Part shown: positions 1-9,759 of the stretch, piece after piece
Layout of the letters: the number at the start of each line of letters is the position of its first letter
How positions within the stretch are numbered: position 1 is the stretch's first letter
From: Lacrimispora saccharolytica
GTDB taxonomy: Bacteria; Bacillota; Clostridia; Lachnospirales; Lachnospiraceae
Direction of reading: 5' to 3'
Length of the DNA: 64,000 nt
Assembly (NCBI GenBank): GCA_021531795.1
Contig: JADYUL010000002.1
Coordinates: 62,001 to 126,000, forward strand
The notes under the pieces: generated by a model
Databases searched by the model: none
What the model was told of the DNA's origin: nothing
What the model saw: only the letters and a program-made list of their open reading frames with translations
Program-made: the position numbers and the translations under genes

Positions 1-2
1 AT

Positions 3-506
3 CCGGATGCAAGTGTTGTATTTATCGGTCCGTGCGCGTCCAAGAAACTTGAGGCCAGCAGAAGAACCGTCAGGTCCGATGTTGACTTTGTTATTACCTT
101 TGAAGAATTGACCGGTATGTTCCAGGCTAAGGGCATCAATCCTGCAGAAATGGAAGAAGATACAGAGATGGATGATGCCACAGGAGCAGGAAGAGGTTAT
201 GGAATAGCCGGCGGTGTTGCCAATGCCATAGAAACCGTGATCCGTGAATACTATCCGGATACAGAGGTTAATATTGAGCATGCTGAGAGCTTAAGCGAAT
301 GTAAAAAGATGCTGCTGCTAGCCAAGGCCGGCAAGAAAAACGGCTGCCTGATCGAGGGTATGGCCTGTCCCGGAGGCTGTGTGGCCGGTGCGGGAACCAA
401 TATAGCAGTAAATATGGCGGTTAAGTCTGTTACGGACTTCAAGAATTCTGCCGCAAAATCCATACCTGATCCTGAGGTTAATCAGTCAGGTGTTGAGAAT
501 AAATGA
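3..506 (+). CDS. [FeFe]-hydrogenase-type protein, C-terminal part (partial)
   Basis: The gene enters from the left edge, so only the last 167 residues are visible. They contain the C-terminal part of the H-cluster domain: a GPCASKK segment (equivalent to the PCxxKK motif that holds the active-site iron pair) and [14 protein letters not shown], the conserved cysteine motif near the C-terminus. These motifs mark the iron-only hydrogenase large-subunit family. The wording differs from the standard catalytic form (MPCTAKK and MACxGGCxxGGGQ), so it may be a divergent or sensory-type member. No PAS or other domain follows the cysteine motif. The first H-cluster motif lies outside the window, so activity cannot be judged. 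gltX begins 17 bases downstream. Confidence 0.8.
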   Translation, partial: PDASVVFIGPCASKKLEASRRTVRSDVDFVITFEELTGMFQAKGINPAEMEEDTEMDDATGAGRGYGIAGGVANAIETVIREYYPDTEVNIEHAESLSECKKMLLLAKAGKKNGCLIEGMACPGGCVAGAGTNIAVNMAVKSVTDFKNSAAKSIPDPEVNQSGVENK

Positions 507-523
507 TTCAGGAGGAAAACAGA

Positions 524-1978
524 ATGAAGATAAGGACAAGGTTTGCGCCCAGTCCGACAGGACGTATGCATGTCGGTAATCTGCGTACTGCATTGTATGC
601 ATATCTTATTGCCAAGCATGAAGGCGGAGATTTTATTCTTAGAATAGAGGATACGGACCAGGAGAGACTGGTTGAGGGAGCTGTTGATATTATATACAGG
701 ACTCTTGAGAAAACCGGACTTAAGCATGATGAAGGTCCGGATATTGATAAGGGCTACGGTCCCTATGTACAGAGTGACAGACAGAAGAGCGGAATTTATC
801 TCGAATATGCCAAGAAGCTTATTGATAAGGGTGAGGCATATTACTGTTTCTGTGATAAGGAGAGACTGGAGAGTCTGCATCAGACAATTGCCGGCAAGGA
901 GATCAATGTTTATGACAAGCACTGTCTGTCCTTAAGCCCCGAAGAGGTTGAGGCTAACCTCAAGGCAGGCAAGCCCTATGTCATCAGACAGAATAATCCA
1001 AATACCGGAACAACTACATTCAAGGATGAGATATACGGTGACATCACTGTGGATAATGCCGAGCTTGACGATATGATCCTGATCAAGTCGGACGGATATC
1101 CGACCTACAACTTCGCTAATGTTGTAGATGATCATCTCATGGGTATTACTCATGTTGTCAGAGGTAATGAATATCTGTCATCTTCACCCAAGTACAACAG
1201 ATTATATGAGGCCTTCGGATGGGAGGTACCGATATATGTTCACTGTCCGCTCATTACCGATGAGTCACATCAGAAGCTGTCTAAGAGATGCGGACACTCA
1301 TCCTATGAGGATCTTATCGAGCAGGGCTTCCTGACAGAGGCAGTGGTTAACTTCGTTGCTCTCCTTGGCTGGAGTCCGACAGATACCAATGAGGAGATAT
1401 TCTCACTTGAGGAGCTTACAAAGCTCTTTGATTACAGACATATTAATAAGTCTCCCGCGGTTTTTGATTATACAAAGCTTAAGTGGATGAACGGTGAATA
1501 CATCAAGAGGATGGACATGGACAAGTTCCTTGAGAGAGCTATGCCTTTTATTGATGAGACCATTCACAGAGACATTGATAAGCATAAGATAGCCGAGATG
1601 GTTAAGACCAGAATAGAGGTCTTCAACGACATCCCGGGACTTATAGATTTCTTCGAGACTCTGCCTGAGTATGACACAGCAATGTATACTCACAAGAAGA
1701 TGAAGACCAATGAAGAGACATCACTTCAGGTGCTTAAGGAGGTATTACCCATCCTTGAGGCCGAGGAGGATTACAGCAACGATGCTCTCTATTCTAAGAT
1801 TCAGGAATTCGTAACGGAAAAGGGTTATAAGAACGGATATGTACTGTGGCCGATAAGAACCGCGGTAAGCGGCAAGCAGATGACTCCTGCCGGAGCAACA
1901 GAGATTATGGAGCTACTGGGCAAGGAAGAGTCTCTTGCACGAATAAGGAAAGGCATTGCCTTACTTGAAGCTAAGTAA
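524..1978 (+). CDS. gltX: Glutamate--tRNA ligase
   Basis: Class I aminoacyl-tRNA synthetase that charges tRNA-Glu (possibly also tRNA-Gln for the amidation route) in the cytoplasm. The 484-residue protein is full length for bacterial GluRS. It has the N-terminal [13 protein letters not shown] segment (HIGH-type ATP site) and KLSKR (KMSKS-type loop) near residue 250, followed by an alpha-helical anticodon-binding region. I chose ATG 524 because AGGAGG at 510-515 lies 8 bases ahead; a longer frame from 503 would bury that site in coding sequence. The last bases overlap the start of the helicase gene, suggesting translational coupling. Confidence 0.96.
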   Translation: MKIRTRFAPSPTGRMHVGNLRTALYAYLIAKHEGGDFILRIEDTDQERLVEGAVDIIYRTLEKTGLKHDEGPDIDKGYGPYVQSDRQKSGIYLEYAKKLIDKGEAYYCFCDKERLESLHQTIAGKEINVYDKHCLSLSPEEVEANLKAGKPYVIRQNNPNTGTTTFKDEIYGDITVDNAELDDMILIKSDGYPTYNFANVVDDHLMGITHVVRGNEYLSSSPKYNRLYEAFGWEVPIYVHCPLITDESHQKLSKRCGHSSYEDLIEQGFLTEAVVNFVALLGWSPTDTNEEIFSLEELTKLFDYRHINKSPAVFDYTKLKWMNGEYIKRMDMDKFLERAMPFIDETIHRDIDKHKIAEMVKTRIEVFNDIPGLIDFFETLPEYDTAMYTHKKMKTNEETSLQVLKEVLPILEAEEDYSNDALYSKIQEFVTEKGYKNGYVLWPIRTAVSGKQMTPAGATEIMELLGKEESLARIRKGIALLEAK

Positions 1979-3782
1979 GATACAGCTTGATGCTGTCAGA
2001 GTGACCGAAGGACCTGCACTGGTTATTGCAGGTCCGGGGTCAGGTAAGACCACCGTTCTGACCAACAGAATCAAATTCCTGATAGAGGAGCATCACGTTG
2101 CTCCGGAAGAGATTCTGGTAATAACTTTTTCCAAGGCCGCGGCTTTGGAGATGCGAACCAGATTCTATTCAATTTGTGAAGATTCCTTCTATCCCGTTAC
2201 GTTCGGAACCTTCCATTCAGTATTTTTCCAGATTATTCATACACAATATCATTACAATACATCCCATATACTTACATTACAGAAGAAACGCGAACTCATG
2301 CGTCTGGCTTTGAGACGAAGCCACATCATTGATTTCCCCGAGAATGAATTAGTCGACACCCTGCTTAAGGAGGTGGCCTATTACAAGAACACTAACGAGA
2401 GATGTGATTTTAAGTCTGACACCAATATTAACCGCGATATGTGGCTAAAGGCCTACAGGCAGTACCGTGACCTACAGATAGCCGAGAATAAGATTGACTT
2501 TGAGGACATGCTTCTTATTGTCAGAAACCTTTTCAGGAAAAATCGCGAGGTACTGACTCACTTCCGCTCCATGTATAAATATATACTCATAGACGAATAT
2601 CAGGACATTAACGATATCCAGTATGACTGTGTGAGAATGCTTGCGGGAGAAAGAGCCAATCTCTGGGTCTGTGGTGATGACGACCAGAGTATCTACGGCT
2701 TCAGAGGAGCTAATCCCAAAATAATGCTTGGCTTTACCGATGATTATCCAAATGCAACTGTAGTTAAGCTTACCGATAATTACAGAAGCAGTAAGCGGAT
2801 AGTGGAAGCGGCAGGAAGGGTTATAGCTGAAAACCAAAACAGATTCAATAAGGATATCAGAGGAATGGGAGCTGAGGGTATTCCGGTCGAACTGATACAC
2901 ACTAAGGATGAAGAGGAAGAGGATGGCAGGATATTGGGAATTATTAAGAACAGCGACAAACCCTATACAGACTATGCAATCCTTCTTAGAACCAACATTC
3001 TGGCCACCAGATTTGCGGAACTTCTTAGAAGAAACGATATCCCGTATTCAATAAAGGATTCTGTTGTTAATCCCTTCGTGAATCCATATTTTTATGACTG
3101 TCTGTCTTATCTTAGGTTAAGGGAGAGTATAGTAAGTCAGAGTGCTTTTTCCATAAGAGATTTGTTGAGAATACTTAACAAACCGTCAAGGTATCTAAGA
3201 AGTGACCTGATTAATACAGGGGCACATAGCCTTGATGAGGTTATAGAGAAATTGAGAGGCAATCTTATGTATTCACAACCGCTTAAGGTGCTTAGGTCTC
3301 AACTAATGAGCATGGAAAGGATGGATATGTATGAGTCGATCAACTTCATAAGAAAAGGAATAGGATATGACAATTATATGAAGCTTAAGCTTATGAATAA
3401 GGACAGATTCTTCGAATATATGGAGAATATGAACTGGATCCAGGATATGGCTAAGTCATGTGATGACCTTAAGGAGCTTGTACATCTGTCGGAACACTAT
3501 GAGGAAATTCTGGGGAATGAAAATGACAGTATAGAGGGTGTGCATCTTATGACCTATCATGGATCGAAGGGGCTTGAATTTGATACTGTGATTCTGCCTC
3601 GAATCAATGAGGGAGTGGTGCCCGGCAACAGAAGCAGGGATGCTGAGTCAATAGAAGAAGAGAGAAGAATGTTCTATGTGGCAATGACCAGAGCGAAGAA
3701 CAGGCTTGTTATTTCCTTCAAGACAGGAACAAGACTTAAGCCTGCACTTCCCAGTCGGTTCATTAATTGCCTATTAAAATAG
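1965..3782 (+). CDS. UvrD/PcrA-family superfamily 1 DNA helicase
   Basis: ATP-dependent DNA helicase of about 605 residues. The motifs appear in order: Walker [10 protein letters not shown], motif II DEYQDIN, motif [16 protein letters not shown], motif IV NYRSS, motif [12 protein letters not shown] and motif [15 protein letters not shown]. It is shorter than the usual 700-750 residue PcrA/UvrD and lacks an obvious C-terminal extension, so it is a compact relative and I give no gene symbol. The start is a TTG overlapping the end of gltX. Both TTG 1956 and TTG 1965 are possible: AAGGAAAGG at 1945-1953 serves 1965 with 11 bases and its first half serves 1956 with 7. It ends against the convergent DUF1292 gene with one base between the stop codons. 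Confidence 0.92.
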   Translation: MKLSKIQLDAVRVTEGPALVIAGPGSGKTTVLTNRIKFLIEEHHVAPEEILVITFSKAAALEMRTRFYSICEDSFYPVTFGTFHSVFFQIIHTQYHYNTSHILTLQKKRELMRLALRRSHIIDFPENELVDTLLKEVAYYKNTNERCDFKSDTNINRDMWLKAYRQYRDLQIAENKIDFEDMLLIVRNLFRKNREVLTHFRSMYKYILIDEYQDINDIQYDCVRMLAGERANLWVCGDDDQSIYGFRGANPKIMLGFTDDYPNATVVKLTDNYRSSKRIVEAAGRVIAENQNRFNKDIRGMGAEGIPVELIHTKDEEEEDGRILGIIKNSDKPYTDYAILLRTNILATRFAELLRRNDIPYSIKDSVVNPFVNPYFYDCLSYLRLRESIVSQSAFSIRDLLRILNKPSRYLRSDLINTGAHSLDEVIEKLRGNLMYSQPLKVLRSQLMSMERMDMYESINFIRKGIGYDNYMKLKLMNKDRFFEYMENMNWIQDMAKSCDDLKELVHLSEHYEEILGNENDSIEGVHLMTYHGSKGLEFDTVILPRINEGVVPGNRSRDAESIEEERRMFYVAMTRAKNRLVISFKTGTRLKPALPSRFINCLLK

Positions 3783-3783
3783 A

Positions 3784-4086
3784 CTAGAATTCATCGAATT
3801 CGCACTCGTCCAAATATTCGTCGAAGGCATCTTCAACGGCTTCATATTCGTCATCGCTTTCAATATAGATGAGTTCAGGCTCTTCGTTTGGGTCATCGGG
3901 GTTCTCGCTGTATCCGTAGAACCAAACATCCTGCTCCTCCTTGTTCTCCTGTCCCTTGGGAAGAAGGGCGATATAATCCTTGCCTGCAACGGTAAGAATG
4001 GTGATCACCTCACACATTACAACCTCACCGTTCTCAAGTTCGATTTCCACTGTCATGCTTTCGCTGGGTTCCTGTTTAGCTGCCAT
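3784..4086 (-). CDS. DUF1292 family protein
   Basis: Small acidic protein of 100 residues resembling the DUF1292 (YrzB-like) family of Firmicutes. A beta-rich core (TVEIELENGEVVMCEVITIL, then IALLP and VWFYGY) is followed by a very acidic tail. Function is unknown; relatives often lie next to genes for RNA or DNA metabolism. ATG 4086 is supported by GGAGG at 4094-4098 read on the minus strand with 7 bases spacing; the longer frame to 4131 lacks a site. It has its own minus-strand promoter at 4117-4145. Confidence 0.8.
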   Translation of the reverse strand: MAAKQEPSESMTVEIELENGEVVMCEVITILTVAGKDYIALLPKGQENKEEQDVWFYGYSENPDDPNEEPELIYIESDDEYEAVEDAFDEYLDECEFDEF

Positions 4087-4116
4087 TGTAATACCTCCAT
4101 TAATCATTTTAAATTC

Positions 4117-4145
4117 AGTATAGAAAAACACATTTTTTTTGGCAA
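4117..4145 (-). promoter_or_regulatory. Promoter of the DUF1292 gene
   Basis: On the minus strand, TTGCCA (4140-4145) and TATACT (4117-4122) are separated by exactly 17 bases, a near-consensus sigma-A promoter pointing to the small gene that starts at 4086. Confidence 0.7.
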
Positions 4146-4175
4146 TATAATTTTGTAAAACTCATATAAAAATCA

Positions 4176-4204
4176 TTGTATAAATCGGGGTTTGATGTTA
4201 TATA
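4176..4204 (+). promoter_or_regulatory. Candidate promoter of the pot operon
   Basis: TTGTAT (4176-4181) and TATATA (4199-4204) are 17 bases apart, 43 bases ahead of the potA start. The region is AT-rich throughout, so other placements are possible. Confidence 0.45.
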
Positions 4205-4247
4205 TTAAATTGTTGCGTATTTTTATGAGTGAGGAGAAAATAAAGAA

Positions 4248-5684
4248 TTGGAAAACAGAAAGACACTGATCGAACTTAAAAATGTGAGGAAGTCCTTCGA
4301 TGGCAAGACCAATGTTATCGAGGACGTAAGCCTTAAGATTATGGAAGGCGAATTTGTAACACTTTTAGGACCTTCAGGATGCGGTAAAACCACTATCCTA
4401 AGGATGATTGGCGGATTTGACAAGCCGACGGAGGGAGAGATTCTGCTTGACGGAAGCGATATTACCCTGCTTCCACCCAATGAAAGACCGATTAATACGG
4501 TATTTCAGAAGTATGCACTTTTTCCGCATCTGAATGTATATGATAATGTTGCATTCGGACTTAAGATGCGCAAGGTCAGCAAGGAAGAGACAGATAAGCT
4601 TGTGAAGGATGCACTGGAGCTTGTAGACCTTGAGGGCTTCGAGAAGAGAAGTATAGCTACTCTTTCGGGTGGTCAGCAGCAGAGAATCGCAATTGCAAGA
4701 GCTATTGTCAACAGACCCAAGGTGCTTCTGCTTGATGAGAGCTTAAGCGCGCTTGATTATAAGATGCGTAAGGAAATGCAGCTTGAGCTTAAGCAGATGC
4801 ATAAGACTCTGGGTATTACCTTTATTTTCGTTACCCATGACCAGGAAGAGGCACTGACCATGTCCGATAAGATTGTCGTTATTGCGGACGGTGAGATTCA
4901 GCAGGTCGGCACTCCTGAGGATATATACAATGAGCCTGCCAACGTGTTTGTTGCCGATTTTATAGGTGAGAGTAATATCTTTAACGGTGTTATGAGCGGC
5001 AAGCTTAAGGCAAGCTTTGCCGGCACCACATTTGACTGTGTGGATGACCTTGAGAAGGATATTAAGATTGACGCAGTTATCCGTCCCGAGGATATTGATA
5101 TAGTTAAGGAGGGCGGCCAGCTCAAAGGAGAGGTGCTCAGCTGTGATTTCAAGGGTACCTTCTATATCATGTTCGTTCAGTGCGGACAGTATGAGATGGA
5201 GGTTCACTGCTTTGATTATTATGAGCCGGGAAGCGAGATATGCTTAAATATCGATCCCGACATGATACATATTATTCCCTATGATACCAGCATCAACCAT
5301 TATCCCGGAACAATTAACGGCATTAATGATGCGGGTCTTGTTCGGGTTAAGTTTGCTGATATGGACAGAAGAGTGGCCAGAGACAGGATTCACGTCGGTG
5401 AAAGAACAGGTGATGATGAGTCTGTTCTTGATGTTATAAACAAGCCCGATACCAAGGTTATCGTTAACTTTGAGCCGAGCGCAGCAACACTTACCGATGA
5501 TGCCAAAGCGGGAGATATCTGCGGTAACATCATTTCATTCCACTATATTGGTGACCACTACAGCTATACTGTTAGAAGTGAGTCGGAAGAGGACTATGTT
5601 GTTGATGATGCTGATCTGTGGAACCAGGGAGACTATGTCGGAGTTGTAATTCCCGAGGATAGCCTCAACATTACTGTTCTTTAA
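4248..5684 (+). CDS. potA: Spermidine/putrescine ABC transporter ATP-binding protein
   Basis: ATPase that powers polyamine import together with PotB, PotC and PotD. Residues 1-235 form the ABC domain: Walker [10 protein letters not shown], signature LSGGQQQR, Walker B LLLDES, H-loop [11 protein letters not shown]. The usual DEP of Walker B/D-loop reads DES here. A TOBE-type beta domain follows. At 478 residues it is about 110-120 longer than typical PotA, and the extra C-terminal part (from about 350) reads like a second TOBE-type segment. The start is TTG 4248, preceded by GAGGAG at 4231-4236. It is the first gene of potABCD. Confidence 0.92.
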   Translation: MENRKTLIELKNVRKSFDGKTNVIEDVSLKIMEGEFVTLLGPSGCGKTTILRMIGGFDKPTEGEILLDGSDITLLPPNERPINTVFQKYALFPHLNVYDNVAFGLKMRKVSKEETDKLVKDALELVDLEGFEKRSIATLSGGQQQRIAIARAIVNRPKVLLLDESLSALDYKMRKEMQLELKQMHKTLGITFIFVTHDQEEALTMSDKIVVIADGEIQQVGTPEDIYNEPANVFVADFIGESNIFNGVMSGKLKASFAGTTFDCVDDLEKDIKIDAVIRPEDIDIVKEGGQLKGEVLSCDFKGTFYIMFVQCGQYEMEVHCFDYYEPGSEICLNIDPDMIHIIPYDTSINHYPGTINGINDAGLVRVKFADMDRRVARDRIHVGERTGDDESVLDVINKPDTKVIVNFEPSAATLTDDAKAGDICGNIISFHYIGDHYSYTVRSESEEDYVVDDADLWNQGDYVGVVIPEDSLNITVL

Positions 5685-5698
5685 GGGGAGATAATACA

Positions 5699-6478
5699 TT
5701 GAAAAACGCGATTTTTAACAGAAAACAGCTCGCAGTTCCTTATATGCTGTTTCTGCTTTTGTTTGTAATTCTGCCCCTTCTGGTGGTAGTTTATTACGGA
5801 TTTACAGATGCCGAGGGTCATATTTCACTGGCTAACTTCATCGGTTTCTTTGCAAATCCCAGAACACTGGGAACTTTGATCTACAGTTTGGTTATTGCAG
5901 TTATAGTAACAATTATCTGTCTGTGCATGGCATATCCCGTGGCGCTTATCCTGGCCAAGGGGGCATATGCAAGGAAGCATGCCTTTCTTATGGTATTCGT
6001 GCTTCCGATGTGGATAAACTTTACACTCAGGATTACTGCGCTTAAGGAGATTCTGACCCTTATTGAGGGAAATCTTGCCCTGTATCCGTTTATAAACACC
6101 ATAATCTGTATGGTGTATGATTTTCTGCCGTTCATGATTATGCCGTTGTTCAATTCGCTGACCAAGCTTGATAACAGCATGCTTGAAGCAGGCGCAGATC
6201 TTGGTGCCAACAGGGCTCAGATATTCATTCATATTCTGCTGCCTCTGTCCATACCCGGAATTATCAGCGGTGTTACCATGGTATTCCTGCCTGCGATGAC
6301 CAATTACGTTGTTTTGGATATGGTTTATAACAGCACCTATATCATGGGTAGCTTAATCGGAAGCTATTTCAGCTCTTATGACTGGAATAACGGTTCGCTC
6401 ATTTCTGCAATTCTGCTTATGATGATAGGTATGTTCACCATACTTGCGGACAGATTCACTATGGAAAAGGAGGCGTAG
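5699..6478 (+). CDS. potB: Spermidine/putrescine ABC transporter permease PotB
   Basis: Inner-membrane permease of 259 residues with about six membrane segments, beginning with a hydrophobic stretch at residues 13-35. The cytoplasmic EAA loop that docks on PotA is visible as EAGADLGANRAQIF near residue 160, followed by PLSIPGI. It starts at TTG 5699 with AAGGGGAG at 5683-5690, 14 bases after potA, and potC follows after 6 bases. Confidence 0.93.
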   Translation: MKNAIFNRKQLAVPYMLFLLLFVILPLLVVVYYGFTDAEGHISLANFIGFFANPRTLGTLIYSLVIAVIVTIICLCMAYPVALILAKGAYARKHAFLMVFVLPMWINFTLRITALKEILTLIEGNLALYPFINTIICMVYDFLPFMIMPLFNSLTKLDNSMLEAGADLGANRAQIFIHILLPLSIPGIISGVTMVFLPAMTNYVVLDMVYNSTYIMGSLIGSYFSSYDWNNGSLISAILLMMIGMFTILADRFTMEKEA

Positions 6479-6484
6479 AATAGT

Positions 6485-7279
6485 ATGAAAAAGAGTATTC
6501 AGCATTTAGTAGTATTTCTCGTTCTTGCCTTCCTTTACATGCCTATACTTATTCTGACCTTCTATAGCTTCACATCCTCTACGATGATAGGCTCGGTCAG
6601 AGGCTTTTCGCTTGATAATTATGTGACCTTGTTTACAGAGCCCGCCCTGCTGTCCATGATGGGCGGTACGGTTGTGCTTGCGCTCGGGGTAGGTCTGTTA
6701 TCAACAATTCTTGGAAGCCTCGGTGCCATAGGCTCCTTCTATTCCAAGAGAGGTACCAGATTGTTCGTAGAACTTGCCAACGATATTCCGATCGCCAATG
6801 CGGATGTAGTGACAGGATTCTCCGTCTGCATACTGACCATAGTGATCTTTGGTATAGACAAGTCTACCTTTGTGCCGCTTGTTGTTGCACAGACCGCGCT
6901 CTGTGCTCCCTTTGTATACCTGTCTGTAATGCCGAGACTAAAGAGTATGGATCCTGCATTATTTGAGGCGGCACTTGACCTTGGAGCAACTCCTGTTAAG
7001 GCTATGATCAAAGTTGTGATTCCCCACATTTTTCCGGGAATTCTGAGTGGCTTCATGACAGCCATAACACTGTCGCTTGATGACTACTTCATTGCAACCT
7101 ATACGAAGCCTGCAACCTTTGATACAATCTCAACCTATGTAGTTAATGCAACCAGAGGTTCTCAGACACAGATAAAAACCGCCCTCTGGGCACTTTCTGC
7201 GATAATATTTGCTATCGTTGTTATTGCTGTTGTGATTATGAATCTTAATAAAGTCGACTCAGAGGAGGAAAGAATATGA
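6485..7279 (+). CDS. potC: Spermidine/putrescine ABC transporter permease PotC
   Basis: Second permease of the polyamine importer, 264 residues with about six membrane segments. The EAA loop reads EAALDLGATPVKAM near residue 160, followed by PHIFPGI. ATG 6485 has AAGGAGG at 6467-6473. The stop overlaps the potD start by 4 bases (ATGA at 7276), a sign of coupled translation. Confidence 0.93.
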   Translation: MKKSIQHLVVFLVLAFLYMPILILTFYSFTSSTMIGSVRGFSLDNYVTLFTEPALLSMMGGTVVLALGVGLLSTILGSLGAIGSFYSKRGTRLFVELANDIPIANADVVTGFSVCILTIVIFGIDKSTFVPLVVAQTALCAPFVYLSVMPRLKSMDPALFEAALDLGATPVKAMIKVVIPHIFPGILSGFMTAITLSLDDYFIATYTKPATFDTISTYVVNATRGSQTQIKTALWALSAIIFAIVVIAVVIMNLNKVDSEEERI

Positions 7280-8688
7280 AAAGATTAAATAAATTCCTCA
7301 ATCTGATCGTTGCTGTAAGCTTAGTTCTTACGCTTTTGCCATTAAGCGGTTGTGGCAAGGAGGAAGAGAGTGATGCTGTAGTTCTCAGAGTGGCTAACTG
7401 GGAAGAGTATATTGATGAGGGAGACTGGGCTGAGGATGAACTGATTGATCTTGATAACGGAGACATTATCGGAATCAATTCAATGGTGGATGATTTCGAG
7501 GAGTGGTATTATGAGACCTATGGCCAAAAGGTAATCGTGGAGTATTCCACCTTCGGTACCAACGAGGAACTGTACAACCAGATTACTATAGGTGACGTCT
7601 ATGATCTCGTATGTCCTTCGGAATATATGATAATGAAGATGATCCGTGAGGGTATGGTTGTGCCGTATTCCGAGGAATTCAAGGATGCTTCCAATGAGAA
7701 TAATTATTATGTGAGAGGTTTGTCTCCCTATATCAGAGATGTGTTTAAGGAACTTAACATTGAGGGTGAGAGCCTGGATACCTACGCTGCGGGATATATG
7801 TGGGGTACACTCGGATTTGTATATAATCCTATGGAGGTAAGCGCTGAGGAAGCATCTGGCTGGGATCTGCTGGTCAATAAGGATTATTATAAAAGAGTGA
7901 CAGTTAAGGACTCGGTAAGAGATGCATACTTTGCAGCAATTGCCATGAACTGTTATGATGAGATTACGGATGCTGCCTTTACTGTAAGACCCGATTATCA
8001 CGAGGCCCTGGGCGAGGTTTTAAACAGGACAGATGTAGAGACAGTGGATGCCGTTCAGGAGATACTGACAGACTGCAAGGACAATGCATACAGCTTCGAG
8101 ACTGACAGCGGTAAGGCTGACCTTGTTACGGGCAAAGTAGTAGCCAATGAACAGTGGTCGGGAGATGCCGTATATACGATGGATCAGGCTGAAGAGGACG
8201 GAGCTCTCCTTGCGTACTCGGTACCTAAGGAAGGTTCCAATCTGTGGTTTGACGGCTGGGTAATGCTTGAGAGCGGTATCAGCGAGGATTCTCGTAAAGA
8301 GCATGCGGCGGAAAGCTTTGTAAACTTCATATCAAGACCTGACAATGCAGTTAGAAACATGTATTATATTGGATATACATCAGTTATCTCAGGTGGTGAG
8401 GATGATACCATGTTCCAGTATGTGGACTGGACTTATGGTGTTGATGAAGAGGATATGGATGAAGCTTGTCCTTATGATATCAGTTACTTTTTCGAGGGAA
8501 CAGAAGGAATAATATATACCTATGAGGATCAGCTTTCCAGACAGCTGTATGCGCAGTATCCAACACTTGATGTAATGAACAGATGCGTCGTTATGGAGTG
8601 CTTCCCTGATGAAGCCAATTCACGCATCAATCGTATGTGGACCAATGTCAGATGCTTTGACATGAGTTCGATATTTAACAAGGATTAA
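7276..8688 (+). CDS. potD: Spermidine/putrescine-binding lipoprotein PotD
   Basis: Substrate-binding lipoprotein that delivers polyamines to PotBC on the outer face of the membrane. The N-terminus is a signal peptide ending in the lipobox LSGC (Cys near residue 27), followed directly by LRVANWEEYID, which matches the NWxxYI opening of mature PotD proteins. At 470 residues it is about 100 longer than the usual PotD; extra sequence lies soon after the lipobox and at the C-terminal end. Ligand preference cannot be read from the sequence; polyamine is inferred from family and operon. GAGGAGGAAAG precedes ATG 7276. Confidence 0.88.
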   Translation: MKRLNKFLNLIVAVSLVLTLLPLSGCGKEEESDAVVLRVANWEEYIDEGDWAEDELIDLDNGDIIGINSMVDDFEEWYYETYGQKVIVEYSTFGTNEELYNQITIGDVYDLVCPSEYMIMKMIREGMVVPYSEEFKDASNENNYYVRGLSPYIRDVFKELNIEGESLDTYAAGYMWGTLGFVYNPMEVSAEEASGWDLLVNKDYYKRVTVKDSVRDAYFAAIAMNCYDEITDAAFTVRPDYHEALGEVLNRTDVETVDAVQEILTDCKDNAYSFETDSGKADLVTGKVVANEQWSGDAVYTMDQAEEDGALLAYSVPKEGSNLWFDGWVMLESGISEDSRKEHAAESFVNFISRPDNAVRNMYYIGYTSVISGGEDDTMFQYVDWTYGVDEEDMDEACPYDISYFFEGTEGIIYTYEDQLSRQLYAQYPTLDVMNRCVVMECFPDEANSRINRMWTNVRCFDMSSIFNKD

Positions 8689-8701
8689 CAGGAGGCCGGT
8701 T

Positions 8702-9754
8702 ATGAGTGATAAGTATGTTGCATATGTATCTACATATACTTACGGAGATGATTATGGAATCAGAGTATATGATGTTGACCTTGAGCAGGGTAAGCTTACC
8801 GAGAAGGACAAGGTTCAGATTACCAACTCAAGCTATGTAACCATTACGCATAACAGGAAATATCTTTATTCAATCACTGACTTTGGTGTAGAGGGATATA
8901 AGATTTTAGATGACGGAACATTGGACTTCTTGGGAAAGGCATCCATCAATGGTATGAGAGGCTGTTATTTATCTACTGACTATAATGACAAACTGCTGTT
9001 TGTGGCGGGATATCATGACGGTAAGATAACGGTTCTTAGACTTGAGAATGACGGAACCTTTGGCGGTATCACAGATGAGATATTCCATAAGGGCTGGGGC
9101 AATATGGCTGAGCGAAGCTTCCGTCCCCATGTCAGCTGTGTGAAGATGACCAGAGACAATAAGTATCTGTGTGCTGCAGACCTTGGAATGGATTATACGG
9201 ACGTATATGAGGTTAATCATACTACGGGTAAGCTTAAACTGGTTGATATCATTCATTCGGACCAGGAATCAGCACCCAGACATATCAAGTTCTCTAAGTC
9301 GGGCAGATTCATGTACATCGTGCATGAACTTGGTAATACCATTGATGTCTATGATTATTCTGACAACAACGGCAATCCGGAGTTTGAGAGAATCCAGCAG
9401 ATATGTACGCTTAATGAATATCATGCATCGGGCTCTGCAGCTTCGGCTCTGTCACTTTCCAATGATTACCGGTATCTGTTGTCATCCAATGCTGGAGATA
9501 ACAGTGTTGTAATGTTTAAGATTGATGATAACAGCGGAGAACTGAGTAAGCTTTTCTGCCTTCCGGTGAGCGGGGATTATCCTAAGGACGTAGCGCTTTT
9601 CCCGGATAACAAACACTTAGTAAGCCTTAATCATGAGTCCAACACCATGACCTTCTTCAGCGTTGATACCGAAAAAGGGCTCATCGTAATGAATCAGAAG
9701 GAAATTAAGGTTGATAAGCCCAATTGTATTATTTTTCATAAATTGCCACGGTAA
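8702..9754 (+). CDS. Lactonase-family seven-bladed beta-propeller protein (6-phosphogluconolactonase-like)
   Basis: A 350-residue protein of the bacterial 7-bladed beta-propeller lactonase family (Pgl type, PF10282). It has repeating blade motifs (VYDVD, ITHNRKYLYSI, RHIKFSKSGRFMYIVHE, LSLSNDYRYLLSSN, VALFPDNKHLVSLNHESN). Family members hydrolyse 6-phosphogluconolactone or other sugar lactones, but the substrate here is not shown. No signal peptide is visible, so it is cytoplasmic. It lies 13 bases after potD with AGGAGG ahead of ATG 8702, so it is probably cotranscribed with the transporter although no metabolic link is obvious. Confidence 0.8.
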   Translation: MSDKYVAYVSTYTYGDDYGIRVYDVDLEQGKLTEKDKVQITNSSYVTITHNRKYLYSITDFGVEGYKILDDGTLDFLGKASINGMRGCYLSTDYNDKLLFVAGYHDGKITVLRLENDGTFGGITDEIFHKGWGNMAERSFRPHVSCVKMTRDNKYLCAADLGMDYTDVYEVNHTTGKLKLVDIIHSDQESAPRHIKFSKSGRFMYIVHELGNTIDVYDYSDNNGNPEFERIQQICTLNEYHASGSAASALSLSNDYRYLLSSNAGDNSVVMFKIDDNSGELSKLFCLPVSGDYPKDVALFPDNKHLVSLNHESNTMTFFSVDTEKGLIVMNQKEIKVDKPNCIIFHKLPR

Positions 9755-9759
9755 AATTA

